DNA of 64,000 nucleotides from contig CP053688.1 of the NCBI GenBank assembly GCA_013200995.1, forward strand, positions 186,001 through 250,000, given 5' to 3'. Shown piece by piece: positions 43,880 through 51,326 of this stretch. The DNA comes from Arthrobacter citreus (GTDB lineage Bacteria > Bacillota > Bacilli > Bacillales > Bacillaceae_G). Numbering within the stretch: position 1 is the stretch's first letter; each line of letters starts with the position of its first letter. Both the position numbers and the translations under genes were made by a program. The notes beneath the pieces were generated by a model. The model was not told the DNA's origin, did no database searches, and was given only the letters and a program-made list of their open reading frames with translations.

Positions 43880-44806
43880 ATGAAAAAGCGATTTTTCAGT
43901 TTTATGGCATTAGGTTTAGCGCTAACATTAACGGCATGTAATAGTAATGAGGTATCTAAATCATCGGTTAAACCAACAAAACAATATGATTTAGCAAAGC
44001 GTTCATACGAATTCAAAGAGGCTCCTAACAACGTTGCGGTCTTAAGTTCAGGGGATTTAGATATTGTTAGATCATTAGGTGGCAGAATTGTAGGTAGGCC
44101 AACATCAATCATGCCTACAACAGATCCAGAATTAAAAGACATTGTAGAAATAGGGAATATCCATCAACCCAAATTTGAAGAAATTGCTAGTGTTAAAGCT
44201 GATGTACTATTTGCAGGTAAGGCATTTGCGAATAACATAGATAAAGTGGAGTCACAAGGAACGAAGGTTGTTGTAACATCTGGCAATTCAATCAATGAAA
44301 TTAAGCAAAGTATTACATTGATTGGTAATGTATTAAATAAAGATAAAGAAGCAAGTGTTTTAACTAGTCAAATAGATAAACAAATGAAAGAATATGGTTC
44401 AGACAAAAAAACAACAAAGGCATTAATCGTATATGGTGCAGGAACTGACTTTCTAATAGCATTACCAACTTCTCTTTCAGGGGATGTATTAGATAAAGTT
44501 GGTGGTGAAAACATTGCTTCAGAATTTACTGAAGATAAAACAATGCCAGGATATGCGCAAATTAGTGCAGAACGAATAATTGAAAAAAATCCAGATGTCA
44601 TTTTTATGATCTCGCACGGTGATCCAGAGGCTACAAAAAAAGCATTTGAAAAGCAGATGTTACATAATAAAGCATGGAGTACATTAAACGCAGTTAAAAA
44701 GAATCAAATTATATTTTTACCACCAAACTTATTTGCAGTAAATCCTGGAACTGGAATAACTGAAGCACTGAAATTTATGAATGATGAGTTAGTTAAGGTA
44801 CAATAA
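43880..44806 (+). CDS. Iron-siderophore/heme ABC transporter substrate-binding lipoprotein
   Basis: A 308-aa lipoprotein with signal MKKRFFSFMALGLALTLTAC and lipid attachment at Cys20. The mature part is a class III periplasmic-binding fold (FecB/FeuA type): NVAVLSSGDLDIVRSLGG, EIGNIHQPKFEEIASVKADV, a long linking helix near 140-160 and AERIIEKNPDVIFMISHG. Two Fur boxes upstream indicate iron repression. No permease or ATPase gene is adjacent, so it must share a transporter encoded elsewhere. It interrupts the B. subtilis order between yqfT and yqfU. Confidence 0.88.
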   Translation: MKKRFFSFMALGLALTLTACNSNEVSKSSVKPTKQYDLAKRSYEFKEAPNNVAVLSSGDLDIVRSLGGRIVGRPTSIMPTTDPELKDIVEIGNIHQPKFEEIASVKADVLFAGKAFANNIDKVESQGTKVVVTSGNSINEIKQSITLIGNVLNKDKEASVLTSQIDKQMKEYGSDKKTTKALIVYGAGTDFLIALPTSLSGDVLDKVGGENIASEFTEDKTMPGYAQISAERIIEKNPDVIFMISHGDPEATKKAFEKQMLHNKAWSTLNAVKKNQIIFLPPNLFAVNPGTGITEALKFMNDELVKVQ

Positions 44807-44841
44807 TTAAGTAAAAGTAATCAATCAATCTATTAAACTAT

Positions 44842-44878
44842 AAAAGCTTGAATTCATGATAGAATTCAAGCTTTTGTT
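44842..44878. terminator. Bidirectional terminator
   Basis: Perfect 14-bp stem AAAAGCTTGAATTC / GAATTCAAGCTTTT (44842-44855 with 44862-44875) between convergent genes. Confidence 0.9.
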
Positions 44879-44883
44879 TTAAT

Positions 44884-45753
44884 TTAGTGAATGGCTTTCT
44901 TCTTAAACTTTCCACCTTTTACATCTGCTATATTGCCAATTGCAATAAAGGCATTTTCATCATAATCTTCAACAATTGATTTCAATTTTGCTTCTTCAAG
45001 TCGTGAGATAACTGTAAAGATAATTTTTTTATCTTCACCCATAAAGCCGCCTTCACCATGAAAATACGTAACACCTCGACCTAAACGGGCATTTAATGCA
45101 TCGCCGATTTCTTTATCATAATCACTTATAATCCATACAGATTTAGTATCTTGGAATCCTTCAATTGTTAGATCAATCGTTTTAAATGCTACATAATAGG
45201 CAATTAATGAGTACATAGCATTATCCCATCCAAATACAAAGCCTGCGCTTCCGAGAATAAATACATTAAATGCCATAACTACTTCACCAATTGAAAAAGG
45301 TGATGATTTTGTTAATAATATTCCTATAATTTCAGTTCCATCAAGAGAACCTCCATTACGAATAACTAAACCTACTCCAATTCCTAATCCTAGTCCACCA
45401 AATAATGCGGCTAATAATGGGTCATTTGTTAAATGAGGAATGTCCTTAAAAAGTGAGGTAAATACTGAGAGTACAGTGATACCAAATAACGTTGAAATTG
45501 CGAATGTTTTACCAATTTGCTTATAACCTACTAATACAAAAGGTAAATTTAATAAGAATAGAAAAATACCGAGATTAATCGAAGTAATATGGGAGAGGAT
45601 CAAAGAGATACCTACGATTCCACCATCAATGATATCAGTTGGAATAAAGAAAGCTTTTAAGCAAACTGCCATGAGTGCAGCTCCTAAAGTAATAAAAAAC
45701 CCCCGTTTAATAATCTTAAAATTTGAAAGCTTACGATGTGTAATTGCGTTCAA
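44884..45753 (-). CDS. yqfU: YitT-family membrane protein YqfU
   Basis: A 289-aa protein: five to six membrane helices in residues 15-190 (for example GFFITLGAALMAVCLKAFFIP, ALFGGLGLGIGVGLVIRNGGSLDGTEI in two parts) and a C-terminal cytoplasmic DUF2179 domain (about 205-285, VTYFHGEGGFMGEDKKIIF). The family is widespread in Firmicutes with no settled function. It lies divergent from the zinc operon, as in B. subtilis. Confidence 0.9.
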   Translation of the reverse strand: MNAITHRKLSNFKIIKRGFFITLGAALMAVCLKAFFIPTDIIDGGIVGISLILSHITSINLGIFLFLLNLPFVLVGYKQIGKTFAISTLFGITVLSVFTSLFKDIPHLTNDPLLAALFGGLGLGIGVGLVIRNGGSLDGTEIIGILLTKSSPFSIGEVVMAFNVFILGSAGFVFGWDNAMYSLIAYYVAFKTIDLTIEGFQDTKSVWIISDYDKEIGDALNARLGRGVTYFHGEGGFMGEDKKIIFTVISRLEEAKLKSIVEDYDENAFIAIGNIADVKGGKFKKKAIH

Positions 45754-45936
45754 AAAACCACCTCTTTATCTATATTTATAGGTTAATTGTAACATATTGT
45801 ATATTTCGTCACAAAGTGAAAAGGCTTGAATTATTAAAAAAACGTTAGAAAACAACCAATAAAATTAAGGGTTTTAAACAATAGAAAAAGACGAATTTAA
45901 TCGAAAGTTTATCTGTCAATTCCTGAGCTTTCTTTG

Positions 45937-45965
45937 TTTACAAATAGGAAGTATTCTCTTATACT
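45937..45965 (+). promoter_or_regulatory. Sigma-A promoter of znuC-znuB-zur
   Basis: TTTACA (45937-45942), 17-nt spacer, TATACT (45960-45965), 55 nt before znuC. Confidence 0.65.
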
Positions 45966-45981
45966 AAGAACTTGAGATAAA

Positions 45982-45996
45982 ACGTAATTATTCCTA
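45982..45996 (+). promoter_or_regulatory. Candidate Zur operator
   Basis: ACGTAAT-T-ATTCCTA resembles the Zur box TCGTAATNATTACGA, with 6 of 7 matches in the left half and 4 of 7 in the right. It lies just after the predicted transcription start of the zinc operon, where repressor binding would block it. Confidence 0.35.
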
Positions 45997-46019
45997 AATA
46001 GATGAAGGTGTTAAAATAA

Positions 46020-46802
46020 ATGAGTCAAGATATTATAAAAATTGAAGATTTGTCTTATAGTTATGAACGCCAAAAGGTATTAAAAGACATAAATCTTCTT
46101 GTAAAAAAAGGAGACTTTTTAGGATTAGTTGGTCCGAACGGCAGCGGTAAATCAACTCTTCTAAAATGTATATTAGGTATTCAACAACCGGATGAAGGAA
46201 AAATTGAATTATTCGGCACAGATATTCGAAAGATGAAAAATTGGGATAAGATTGGATATGTTTCGCAAAAAGCAAACAGTTTTAATTCAGGCTTTCCAGC
46301 TTCCGTTTTTGAGGTAGTATCTTTAGGCCTTGTTTCAAAAATTGGATTATTTAATGGATTTAAAAAATCTGATAAACAAAAAGTTGCCGAAGCATTAAAA
46401 TCAGTTGGAATGTATGAGTTTGCGAACCGTAATATTGGTGAACTATCAGGTGGCCAGCAACAGCGTGTTTTTATAGCTCGAGCACTTGTTAGTGATCCGG
46501 AATTATTAATATTAGACGAACCAACAGTAGGAGTAGATGCTGAAAATGTAGAAAGCTTTTACCAATTACTAAGTGATTTAAATTCGAAACTTGGTATTAC
46601 GTTATTATTAGTTTCTCATGATATAGGCATTATTACTGATAAAGTATCACATGTTGCATGTTTAAATAAGAGACTTCATTTCCATGGTAGTCGAGAGAAA
46701 TTTAAAGATGCCACAGAGAAGGATTTATCACTTTTATACGGTCACTCTGTACATGTACTGTCTCATAATCACGAACATGAAGATGGAGGTGATCGAACAT
46801 GA
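46020..46802 (+). CDS. znuC: Zinc ABC transporter ATP-binding protein
   Basis: A 260-aa ABC ATPase: Walker A GPNGSGKSTLLK near 39-50, Q-loop YVSQKAN, signature LSGGQQQRVFIARAL, Walker B LLILDEPTVGVD, and H-loop SHD. A His-rich C-terminus (HSVHVLSHNHEHEDGG) fits zinc transport and the following permease and Zur genes. Its stop overlaps the permease start by 4 nt. No zinc-binding lipoprotein gene is adjacent; in Bacillus that component is often elsewhere. Confidence 0.92.
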   Translation: MSQDIIKIEDLSYSYERQKVLKDINLLVKKGDFLGLVGPNGSGKSTLLKCILGIQQPDEGKIELFGTDIRKMKNWDKIGYVSQKANSFNSGFPASVFEVVSLGLVSKIGLFNGFKKSDKQKVAEALKSVGMYEFANRNIGELSGGQQQRVFIARALVSDPELLILDEPTVGVDAENVESFYQLLSDLNSKLGITLLLVSHDIGIITDKVSHVACLNKRLHFHGSREKFKDATEKDLSLLYGHSVHVLSHNHEHEDGGDRT

Positions 46803-47635
46803 TGGATTTTTTTCATTATGATTTTTTAAGAAATACGCTAATCACGGGTATGATTATTGGAGTAATGGCCCCATTATTAGGTGTATTCGTTGTCTTTAGA
46901 AGATTATCATTAATTTCTGATGCTTTAAGTCACGTCACATTATCAGGCGTTGCAGCAAGTCTATTACTTGAAAAGTATTTCTTTACTTCAGGTTTTATTA
47001 GTCCTTTATTTATGGGGATGACATTTTCAGTTGCAGGAGCATTTTTAATCGAAAAATTAAGAAGTGTATATAAACATTATCAAGAGTTAGCAATTCCAAT
47101 TATTCTTTCAGGTGGAATGGGATTAGGCGTTATTTTAATTTCATTAGCAAATGGCTTTAATACGGATCTTTTTAGTTATTTATTTGGTAGTGTCAGTGCT
47201 GTTTCTGGTCAAGATTTAATAACTGTCATAATTATTGCTGTATTTGTAGTAATATCTATCATAGTACTTTACAAAGAATTATTCCTTTTATCATTCGATG
47301 AGGAATATGCAGTTGCTTCTGGTATAAATGCAAAGTGGATCCATTATTTATTTATCCTATTAGTCGCTTTAGTAGTATCCATTTCAATGAGGGTTGTAGG
47401 TGTACTATTAGTCTCTTCTCTAATGACGTTACCGGTAGCATCAAGCATTCGAATTTCAAAAGGTTTTAAACAAACTATTTTCTTTTCAATTATGTTCGGA
47501 GAACTTTCAGTTGTTGCAGGTATTTTACTTTCTTATAATTTAAACCTAGCGCCTGGTGGTACGATTGTAATCCTGCAAATCCTTATTCTTATTTTAACTT
47601 TAGGTTGGAAGAAATTAAGAACAAGTCAAAGGTAG
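46799..47635 (+). CDS. znuB: Zinc ABC transporter permease
   Basis: A 278-aa ABC-3 family permease with about eight membrane helices. The segment RRLSLISDALSHVTLSGVA near 35-53 is the family's conserved cytoplasmic-side motif, and PLLGVFVVF and VVGVLLVSSLMTLPVASS are also typical. GGAGGTGAT at 8 nt upstream lies within znuC. With ZnuC it imports zinc, under Zur control. Confidence 0.93.
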   Translation: MMDFFHYDFLRNTLITGMIIGVMAPLLGVFVVFRRLSLISDALSHVTLSGVAASLLLEKYFFTSGFISPLFMGMTFSVAGAFLIEKLRSVYKHYQELAIPIILSGGMGLGVILISLANGFNTDLFSYLFGSVSAVSGQDLITVIIIAVFVVISIIVLYKELFLLSFDEEYAVASGINAKWIHYLFILLVALVVSISMRVVGVLLVSSLMTLPVASSIRISKGFKQTIFFSIMFGELSVVAGILLSYNLNLAPGGTIVILQILILILTLGWKKLRTSQR

Positions 47636-47642
47636 TGATTAA

Positions 47643-48053
47643 ATGAAATTAGCAGATGCATCAAAGCTATTAAAAGAAAGAGGATTTAAAAACACGCCTA
47701 AACGATATGATATGCTTGAATATATTTTTAGGCAAAATAAATATGTAACTGCAAGAGATATTCAACAAGCACTTAAAGATAAATACAAAGGGCTTAGCTT
47801 CGATACAATTTATCGTAATTTATCCACATTTATCGAAGTGGATGTAGTTGAAGTTACAGAACTAGATGGAGAAAAACGATTTCGTTCAAAATGTTCTTCA
47901 TCAGAACATCACCATCATTTTATTTGCTTAGATTGTGGAAATACAAAAAGTATATATAGATGCCCTATGGACAATTTATCTGTTGATTTACCTGGCTATA
48001 CAGTACAAAGCCATAAATTTGAAATATACGGTCTTTGTCCAGAATGTAGTTAA
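47643..48053 (+). CDS. zur: Zinc uptake regulator Zur (Fur family)
   Basis: A 136-aa Fur-family repressor. The winged helix is in residues 1-80 (LKERGFKNTPKRYDMLEYIF, LSFDTIYRNLSTF); the dimer domain has SSEHHHHFICLDCGNTKSI with metal histidines and the first CxxC, and a final GLCPECS with the second CxxC for structural zinc. Operon position behind znuCB, matching yqfV of B. subtilis, makes Zur a better call than Fur or PerR. Confidence 0.93.
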   Translation: MKLADASKLLKERGFKNTPKRYDMLEYIFRQNKYVTARDIQQALKDKYKGLSFDTIYRNLSTFIEVDVVEVTELDGEKRFRSKCSSSEHHHHFICLDCGNTKSIYRCPMDNLSVDLPGYTVQSHKFEIYGLCPECS

Positions 48054-48093
48054 AGTTAATAGGTCTGAAAATAAGAACATAGTATGCACACTT

Positions 48094-48126
48094 AAAGAGA
48101 GTACGAAGGTACTCTCTTTTTATTTT
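48094..48126 (+). terminator. Terminator of the zinc operon
   Basis: Perfect 11-bp stem AAAGAGAGTAC / GTACTCTCTTT (48094-48104 with 48109-48119), loop GAAG, T-rich tail. Confidence 0.9.
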
Positions 48127-48243
48127 TAATGAACGAGTAAACTAATTTATTTTTAAAGGATTACATAAATTTCCAATTTGATTTATACTTTAATGAGAAG
48201 TGATATTTATTTTGATTCTTATGAAAAGTAGAGGAGAGAAAAT

Positions 48244-48411
48244 ATGCCTATTGGAGATCTAATATATCAATTGATTGTCATTTTAATACCGATTGCTATT
48301 ATTATTTTTTGTGTATTTATTTTTCAATCTTTTAAGAAATATAAGCTACAAATGAAAAGACTTGAGGCAAAAATTGATAAAATAAACGAAAACTATAAAA
48401 ATCTAAAGTAG
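48244..48411 (+). CDS. Small single-pass membrane protein with coiled-coil tail
   Basis: A 55-aa protein: one membrane helix at about 7-28 (YQLIVILIPIAIIIFCVFIF) followed by a Lys/Glu-rich helix with heptad spacing (KRLEAKIDKINENYKNL). ATG 48244 follows GAGGAGAG, and a terminator starts at the stop codon, both marks of a real gene. No family recognised; similar small anchors occur throughout Bacillus. Confidence 0.75.
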   Translation: MPIGDLIYQLIVILIPIAIIIFCVFIFQSFKKYKLQMKRLEAKIDKINENYKNLK

Positions 48412-48437
48412 ACAATAAACATTATTGTCTTTTTTTC
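48410..48437 (+). terminator. Terminator after the small membrane protein
   Basis: AGACAATAA / TTATTGTCT (48410-48418 with 48422-48430), T7 tail. Its 3' arm doubles as the -35 region of the next promoter. Confidence 0.85.
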
Positions 48438-48453
48438 GTTTATAAGGTATAGT
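48425..48453 (+). promoter_or_regulatory. Sigma-A promoter of the SDR gene
   Basis: TTGTCT (48425-48430), 17-nt spacer, TATAGT (48448-48453). The transcript would start near 48460, just before the palindrome. Confidence 0.6.
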
Positions 48454-48464
48454 AATGTTCATCA

Positions 48465-48490
48465 TATACGTTTAAATGTTTAAACGTATA
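48465..48490 (+). promoter_or_regulatory. Perfect 26-bp palindromic operator
   Basis: TATACGTTTAAA (48465-48476), centre TG, TTTAAACGTATA (48479-48490): 12-bp arms without mismatch, at about +5 to +30 of the SDR transcript. The form suits a TetR-type dimer repressor. Confidence 0.7.
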
Positions 48491-48528
48491 ATCATATAAA
48501 AATTAATAGCTTTAAATAGGAGAGAATG

Positions 48529-49311
48529 ATGAAATCATATGAGACAGTTTTAATTACAGGTGCATCTGGAGGTATTGGAAAAGAACTAGCTTTTCTATTT
48601 GCAAAAGATGGATTTAATTTAGTTTTAGTTGCGAGATCGTATGAAAATTTACTGAAAGTAAAAAGTGAAATTGAATCTTATTCTAATAATAAGATTCATC
48701 TATTTTCAAAAGATTTATCAAAAGAAAATGAGATTACTTCACTACAGAAAGAATTAATTGAAGAAAAAATTCAAATCGATTATTTAGTGAATAATGCGGG
48801 GTTCGGATTGTTTGGAGAGTTCGTAAATACAAGTTTAGATGAAGAATTAAATATGATTGATTTAAATATCCGTACAGTAACACATCTTACAAAATTATTT
48901 TTAAAAGGTATGGTTGAGCGAAATAAAGGTGGAGTGATGAATATAGCATCTACAGCCGCATTTCAACCTGGACCATTAATGGCAGTTTATTATGCAACAA
49001 AGTCATACGTACTTTCCTTTTCCGAAGCACTTTCAAATGAATTAAAAGGAACAAATGTAAAGATAACAGCTGTTTGCCCAGGAGCAACTGAAACAAATTT
49101 TGGAGATCGTGCTAACATGCATGAATCAAAATTATTCCAAAGTGGAGTAGGGAATGTAAAAGATGTTGCAAAAGTAGCATATAAGGGATTCAATGATGAA
49201 AAGACAATTGTAATTCCTGGAGTAACTAATAAAATACTTGCGACATCTGTTCGTTTCATGCCAAGAAAATTAGTCACGAACGTCGTAAGGTCGATTCAAA
49301 GAAGAATATAA
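48529..49311 (+). CDS. Short-chain dehydrogenase/reductase
   Basis: A 260-aa Rossmann enzyme of the classical SDR type: cofactor motif TGASGGIGKELA near 10-21, VARSYENL (Arg suggests NADP), NNAGFGLFGEF near 88-98, catalytic Ser in NIASTAAF near 140 and YYATK with the Tyr-Lys pair near 155-159, then PGATETNF. The second ATG, 48529, is 6 nt from AGGAG and is preferred over 48526. Substrate unknown. A strong palindromic operator suggests tight induction. Confidence 0.88.
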   Translation: MKSYETVLITGASGGIGKELAFLFAKDGFNLVLVARSYENLLKVKSEIESYSNNKIHLFSKDLSKENEITSLQKELIEEKIQIDYLVNNAGFGLFGEFVNTSLDEELNMIDLNIRTVTHLTKLFLKGMVERNKGGVMNIASTAAFQPGPLMAVYYATKSYVLSFSEALSNELKGTNVKITAVCPGATETNFGDRANMHESKLFQSGVGNVKDVAKVAYKGFNDEKTIVIPGVTNKILATSVRFMPRKLVTNVVRSIQRRI

Positions 49312-49320
49312 TAGTATAAA

Positions 49321-49356
49321 AACGACTCTGTCATATTTGATCGAGTCGTCTTTTAT
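49321..49356 (+). terminator. Terminator after the SDR gene
   Basis: ACGACTC / GAGTCGT (49322-49328 with 49343-49349) plus further inner pairing (TGATC), then CTTTTATTT. Confidence 0.75.
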
Positions 49357-49466
49357 TTCAATTAATCCTGTATGAATCTCAATTAAGAAATTAGGAAACA
49401 AAGGCTATGTTAAATTAATCAAGTCAAATTATACTTGAATAGTTTAGTAATCAAGAAATTCAATTA

Positions 49467-49895
49467 TTACTGCCCAGCAGGGTGGGTAAATACTTGGAAT
49501 AATACACCAAATTTGTCTACAACTTTACCGTAGCACGGGCTAAAACCTGTATCTTGTAGAGGTAACTCTACTTGACCTCCAACTGAAAGGCCTTCGAAAA
49601 ATCGTTTTGAAATTTCAATATCATTTGTAGATATACAAATAGTGACTTGATTCCCACTTTGAAATGGATAACCTGGATATGTATCTGAAAGCATTAATAC
49701 TGATTCGCCAATTTGGATTGTTGCATGCATGATTAATTCTTTAGCATCTGCTGGAATTTTTCCGTCAGTGTCTCCTGGAACATCTCCGTAAGTTTGACTA
49801 AAAAGTACCTTTGCATCAAGAGCTTTTTCATAAAAATTTATTGCTTCACTTGCGTTTCCATCCATGATTAAATAAGGGATTAATTCTAATGACAT
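49467..49895 (-). CDS. PhnB-like VOC-fold protein
   Basis: A 142-aa glyoxalase-fold protein of the PhnB/3-demethylubiquinone methyltransferase-like group: LIPYLIMDGNASEAINFYEKAL, VLFSQTYGDVPG, IGESVLMLSDTYPGYPFQSG and CYGKVVDKFGVLFQVF. Function is unknown. ATG 49895 is 10 nt from AGGAG; a GTG two codons earlier is only 4 nt away and was rejected. Confidence 0.82.
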   Translation of the reverse strand: MSLELIPYLIMDGNASEAINFYEKALDAKVLFSQTYGDVPGDTDGKIPADAKELIMHATIQIGESVLMLSDTYPGYPFQSGNQVTICISTNDIEISKRFFEGLSVGGQVELPLQDTGFSPCYGKVVDKFGVLFQVFTHPAGQ

Positions 49896-50042
49896 GTCCA
49901 CTTCACTCCTATAATGTTTTTAAATATTTAAATGAAAGAATAACATAATTTTCTTAACCTATTATATTATTCTATCCATGTATAAATTATAAAATAAAGA
50001 ACATACGTTTGCAATAAAGATTTATTTTAATTTTTTTGACAT

Positions 50043-50067
50043 AAAAAGAGAACCTTTGTTCTTTTTT
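50043..50067 (+). terminator. Isolated hairpin with T-run
   Basis: AAAAGAGAAC pairs with GTTCTTTTTT around a CTTT loop between two genes; no plus-strand gene directly precedes it, so its role is unclear. Confidence 0.4.
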
Positions 50068-50174
50068 GCGGTTTTAATTTAACTAGTAATTAAAGGGAAA
50101 ATTCATCAACTGTTGAATAGTATGCATTAGGGCAAGATGTTTTATTAAACTTATAGCCTAGGAGGCTGGATAGT

Positions 50175-50630
50175 TTGCAGGAGCTCAAAATATATAGAAG
50201 AAATGCCTTCCTATTATTATGTGTGATTTTATTATCGTATATGGGCCACTTAGCTAAGCCATTGCCAATCTTTAGTAGAAGAATACTAGAAGGCATTTGT
50301 TGGCTTTCTCTAATTAGTTGTTTTGGAGTCATTACAAGCGGAGTAATAAAGTTTAGTCAAAAGATTGGGAAATTGGCATATTTTTTTGTATTAGGTAGTT
50401 TAATTAGTTCAATTTTTGCTTTTAAGATCGAAACAATTAATTCAATAAATGTTATCTCATTTTATATCTATTATATTTGTCTTTTTGCAAGCTTAATTAC
50501 TGGTGTAATAGCCATTGTTAAAGAAGAAAAAGGGCTAGCAAAATTATCAGGTTTTATTTTGATGCTCATATTTGGCTTAATCTTTATGTGTACATTTATT
50601 GTATGGAATATGAGCGGAACGCGATTTTAA
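50175..50630 (+). CDS. Five-helix membrane protein of unknown function
   Basis: A 151-aa hydrophobic protein with segments at about 10-28, 38-56, 64-84, 92-114 and 120-143, and short charged loops. No motif recognised. The TTG start at 50175 lies 9 nt after TAGGAGG, which itself is part of a small AGCCT/AGGCT hairpin that may limit translation. A long hairpin terminator follows at 50671. Confidence 0.7.
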   Translation: MQELKIYRRNAFLLLCVILLSYMGHLAKPLPIFSRRILEGICWLSLISCFGVITSGVIKFSQKIGKLAYFFVLGSLISSIFAFKIETINSINVISFYIYYICLFASLITGVIAIVKEEKGLAKLSGFILMLIFGLIFMCTFIVWNMSGTRF

Positions 50631-50670
50631 ATAGACAGATAGTGGAGTTAAGTAATCTATCTAATAATTG

Positions 50671-50724
50671 ATGGTTCAGATTGTCGGCAAATATTTGCAT
50701 CAGTCTGAACCATCTATTTTTTTA
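50671..50724 (+). terminator. Terminator with inner palindrome
   Basis: ATGGTTCAGA (50671-50680) pairs with TCTGAACCAT (50704-50713); the loop holds the perfect palindrome GCAAATATTTGC (50687-50698); T7 follows. The arm TCTGAACCATCTA is found again at 51176-51188. Confidence 0.8.
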
Positions 50725-50924
50725 CACTCTAACCATCTAAATATAGTTGATCCAGGGCATTGAAATAATAACTGGTCAATATTGAACAGATAAATTGAAG
50801 ATGCTCTTGAAGGGTTCATGTGATCTTAACATACCGAGAATATGTAAATTACTTACTCAATTAAGGATATGAGTAAGAAAATAAGCATGAAGCTGTTAAT
50901 ACGTGCCCATAAAATGATTCATGA

Positions 50925-51115
50925 GTTAAAAAAGAGAGGAAACACGAAATTAATTAACTCATAAAGGGTTCACGAGTTAAAAAAAAGAGGAAACACAAAA
51001 TTAATTACTCATAAGAGGTTCATGAGTTAAAAAAGAGCAAGAAGCTGAAAATATGTAACTCATAAGGGCATCATGAGTAAGAAAAAATGCAAGATGATGA
51101 AAAAACTTACTCATA
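50925..51115 (+). repeat. Array of ACTCAT...ATGAGT hairpins
   Basis: RTGAGT-type right arms at 50931, 50972, 51022 and 51073 each follow a left arm AACTCAT (50956, 51007, 51057), with AAAAAAGAGGAAACAC-like linkers. Last left arm at 51108. Units are about 41-51 bp. No coding frame. Confidence 0.75.
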
Positions 51116-51179
51116 CACCCAACTTTACTTACCTAGGTAATGTTGGACACTAATTGACAAACTCATTTTTTAACACTCT

Positions 51180-51211
51180 GAACCATCTAATAATAGATGG
51201 TTTTTTATTTT
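51180..51211 (+). terminator. Strong hairpin terminator in the gap
   Basis: AACCATCTA / TAGATGGTT (51181-51189 with 51194-51202), ATAA loop, T6ATTTTT tail. It may close a transcript through the hairpin array. Confidence 0.8.
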
Positions 51212-51326
51212 TAAGCAGATCAGTTCATTTAAAAAAGGTATTAAATTACTTTTCTAGAATTGGTGAGATATTACTAGAATTATGAAATATTGGAGCATAA
51301 CTATACGTTTGTTTATGGGGGATATT

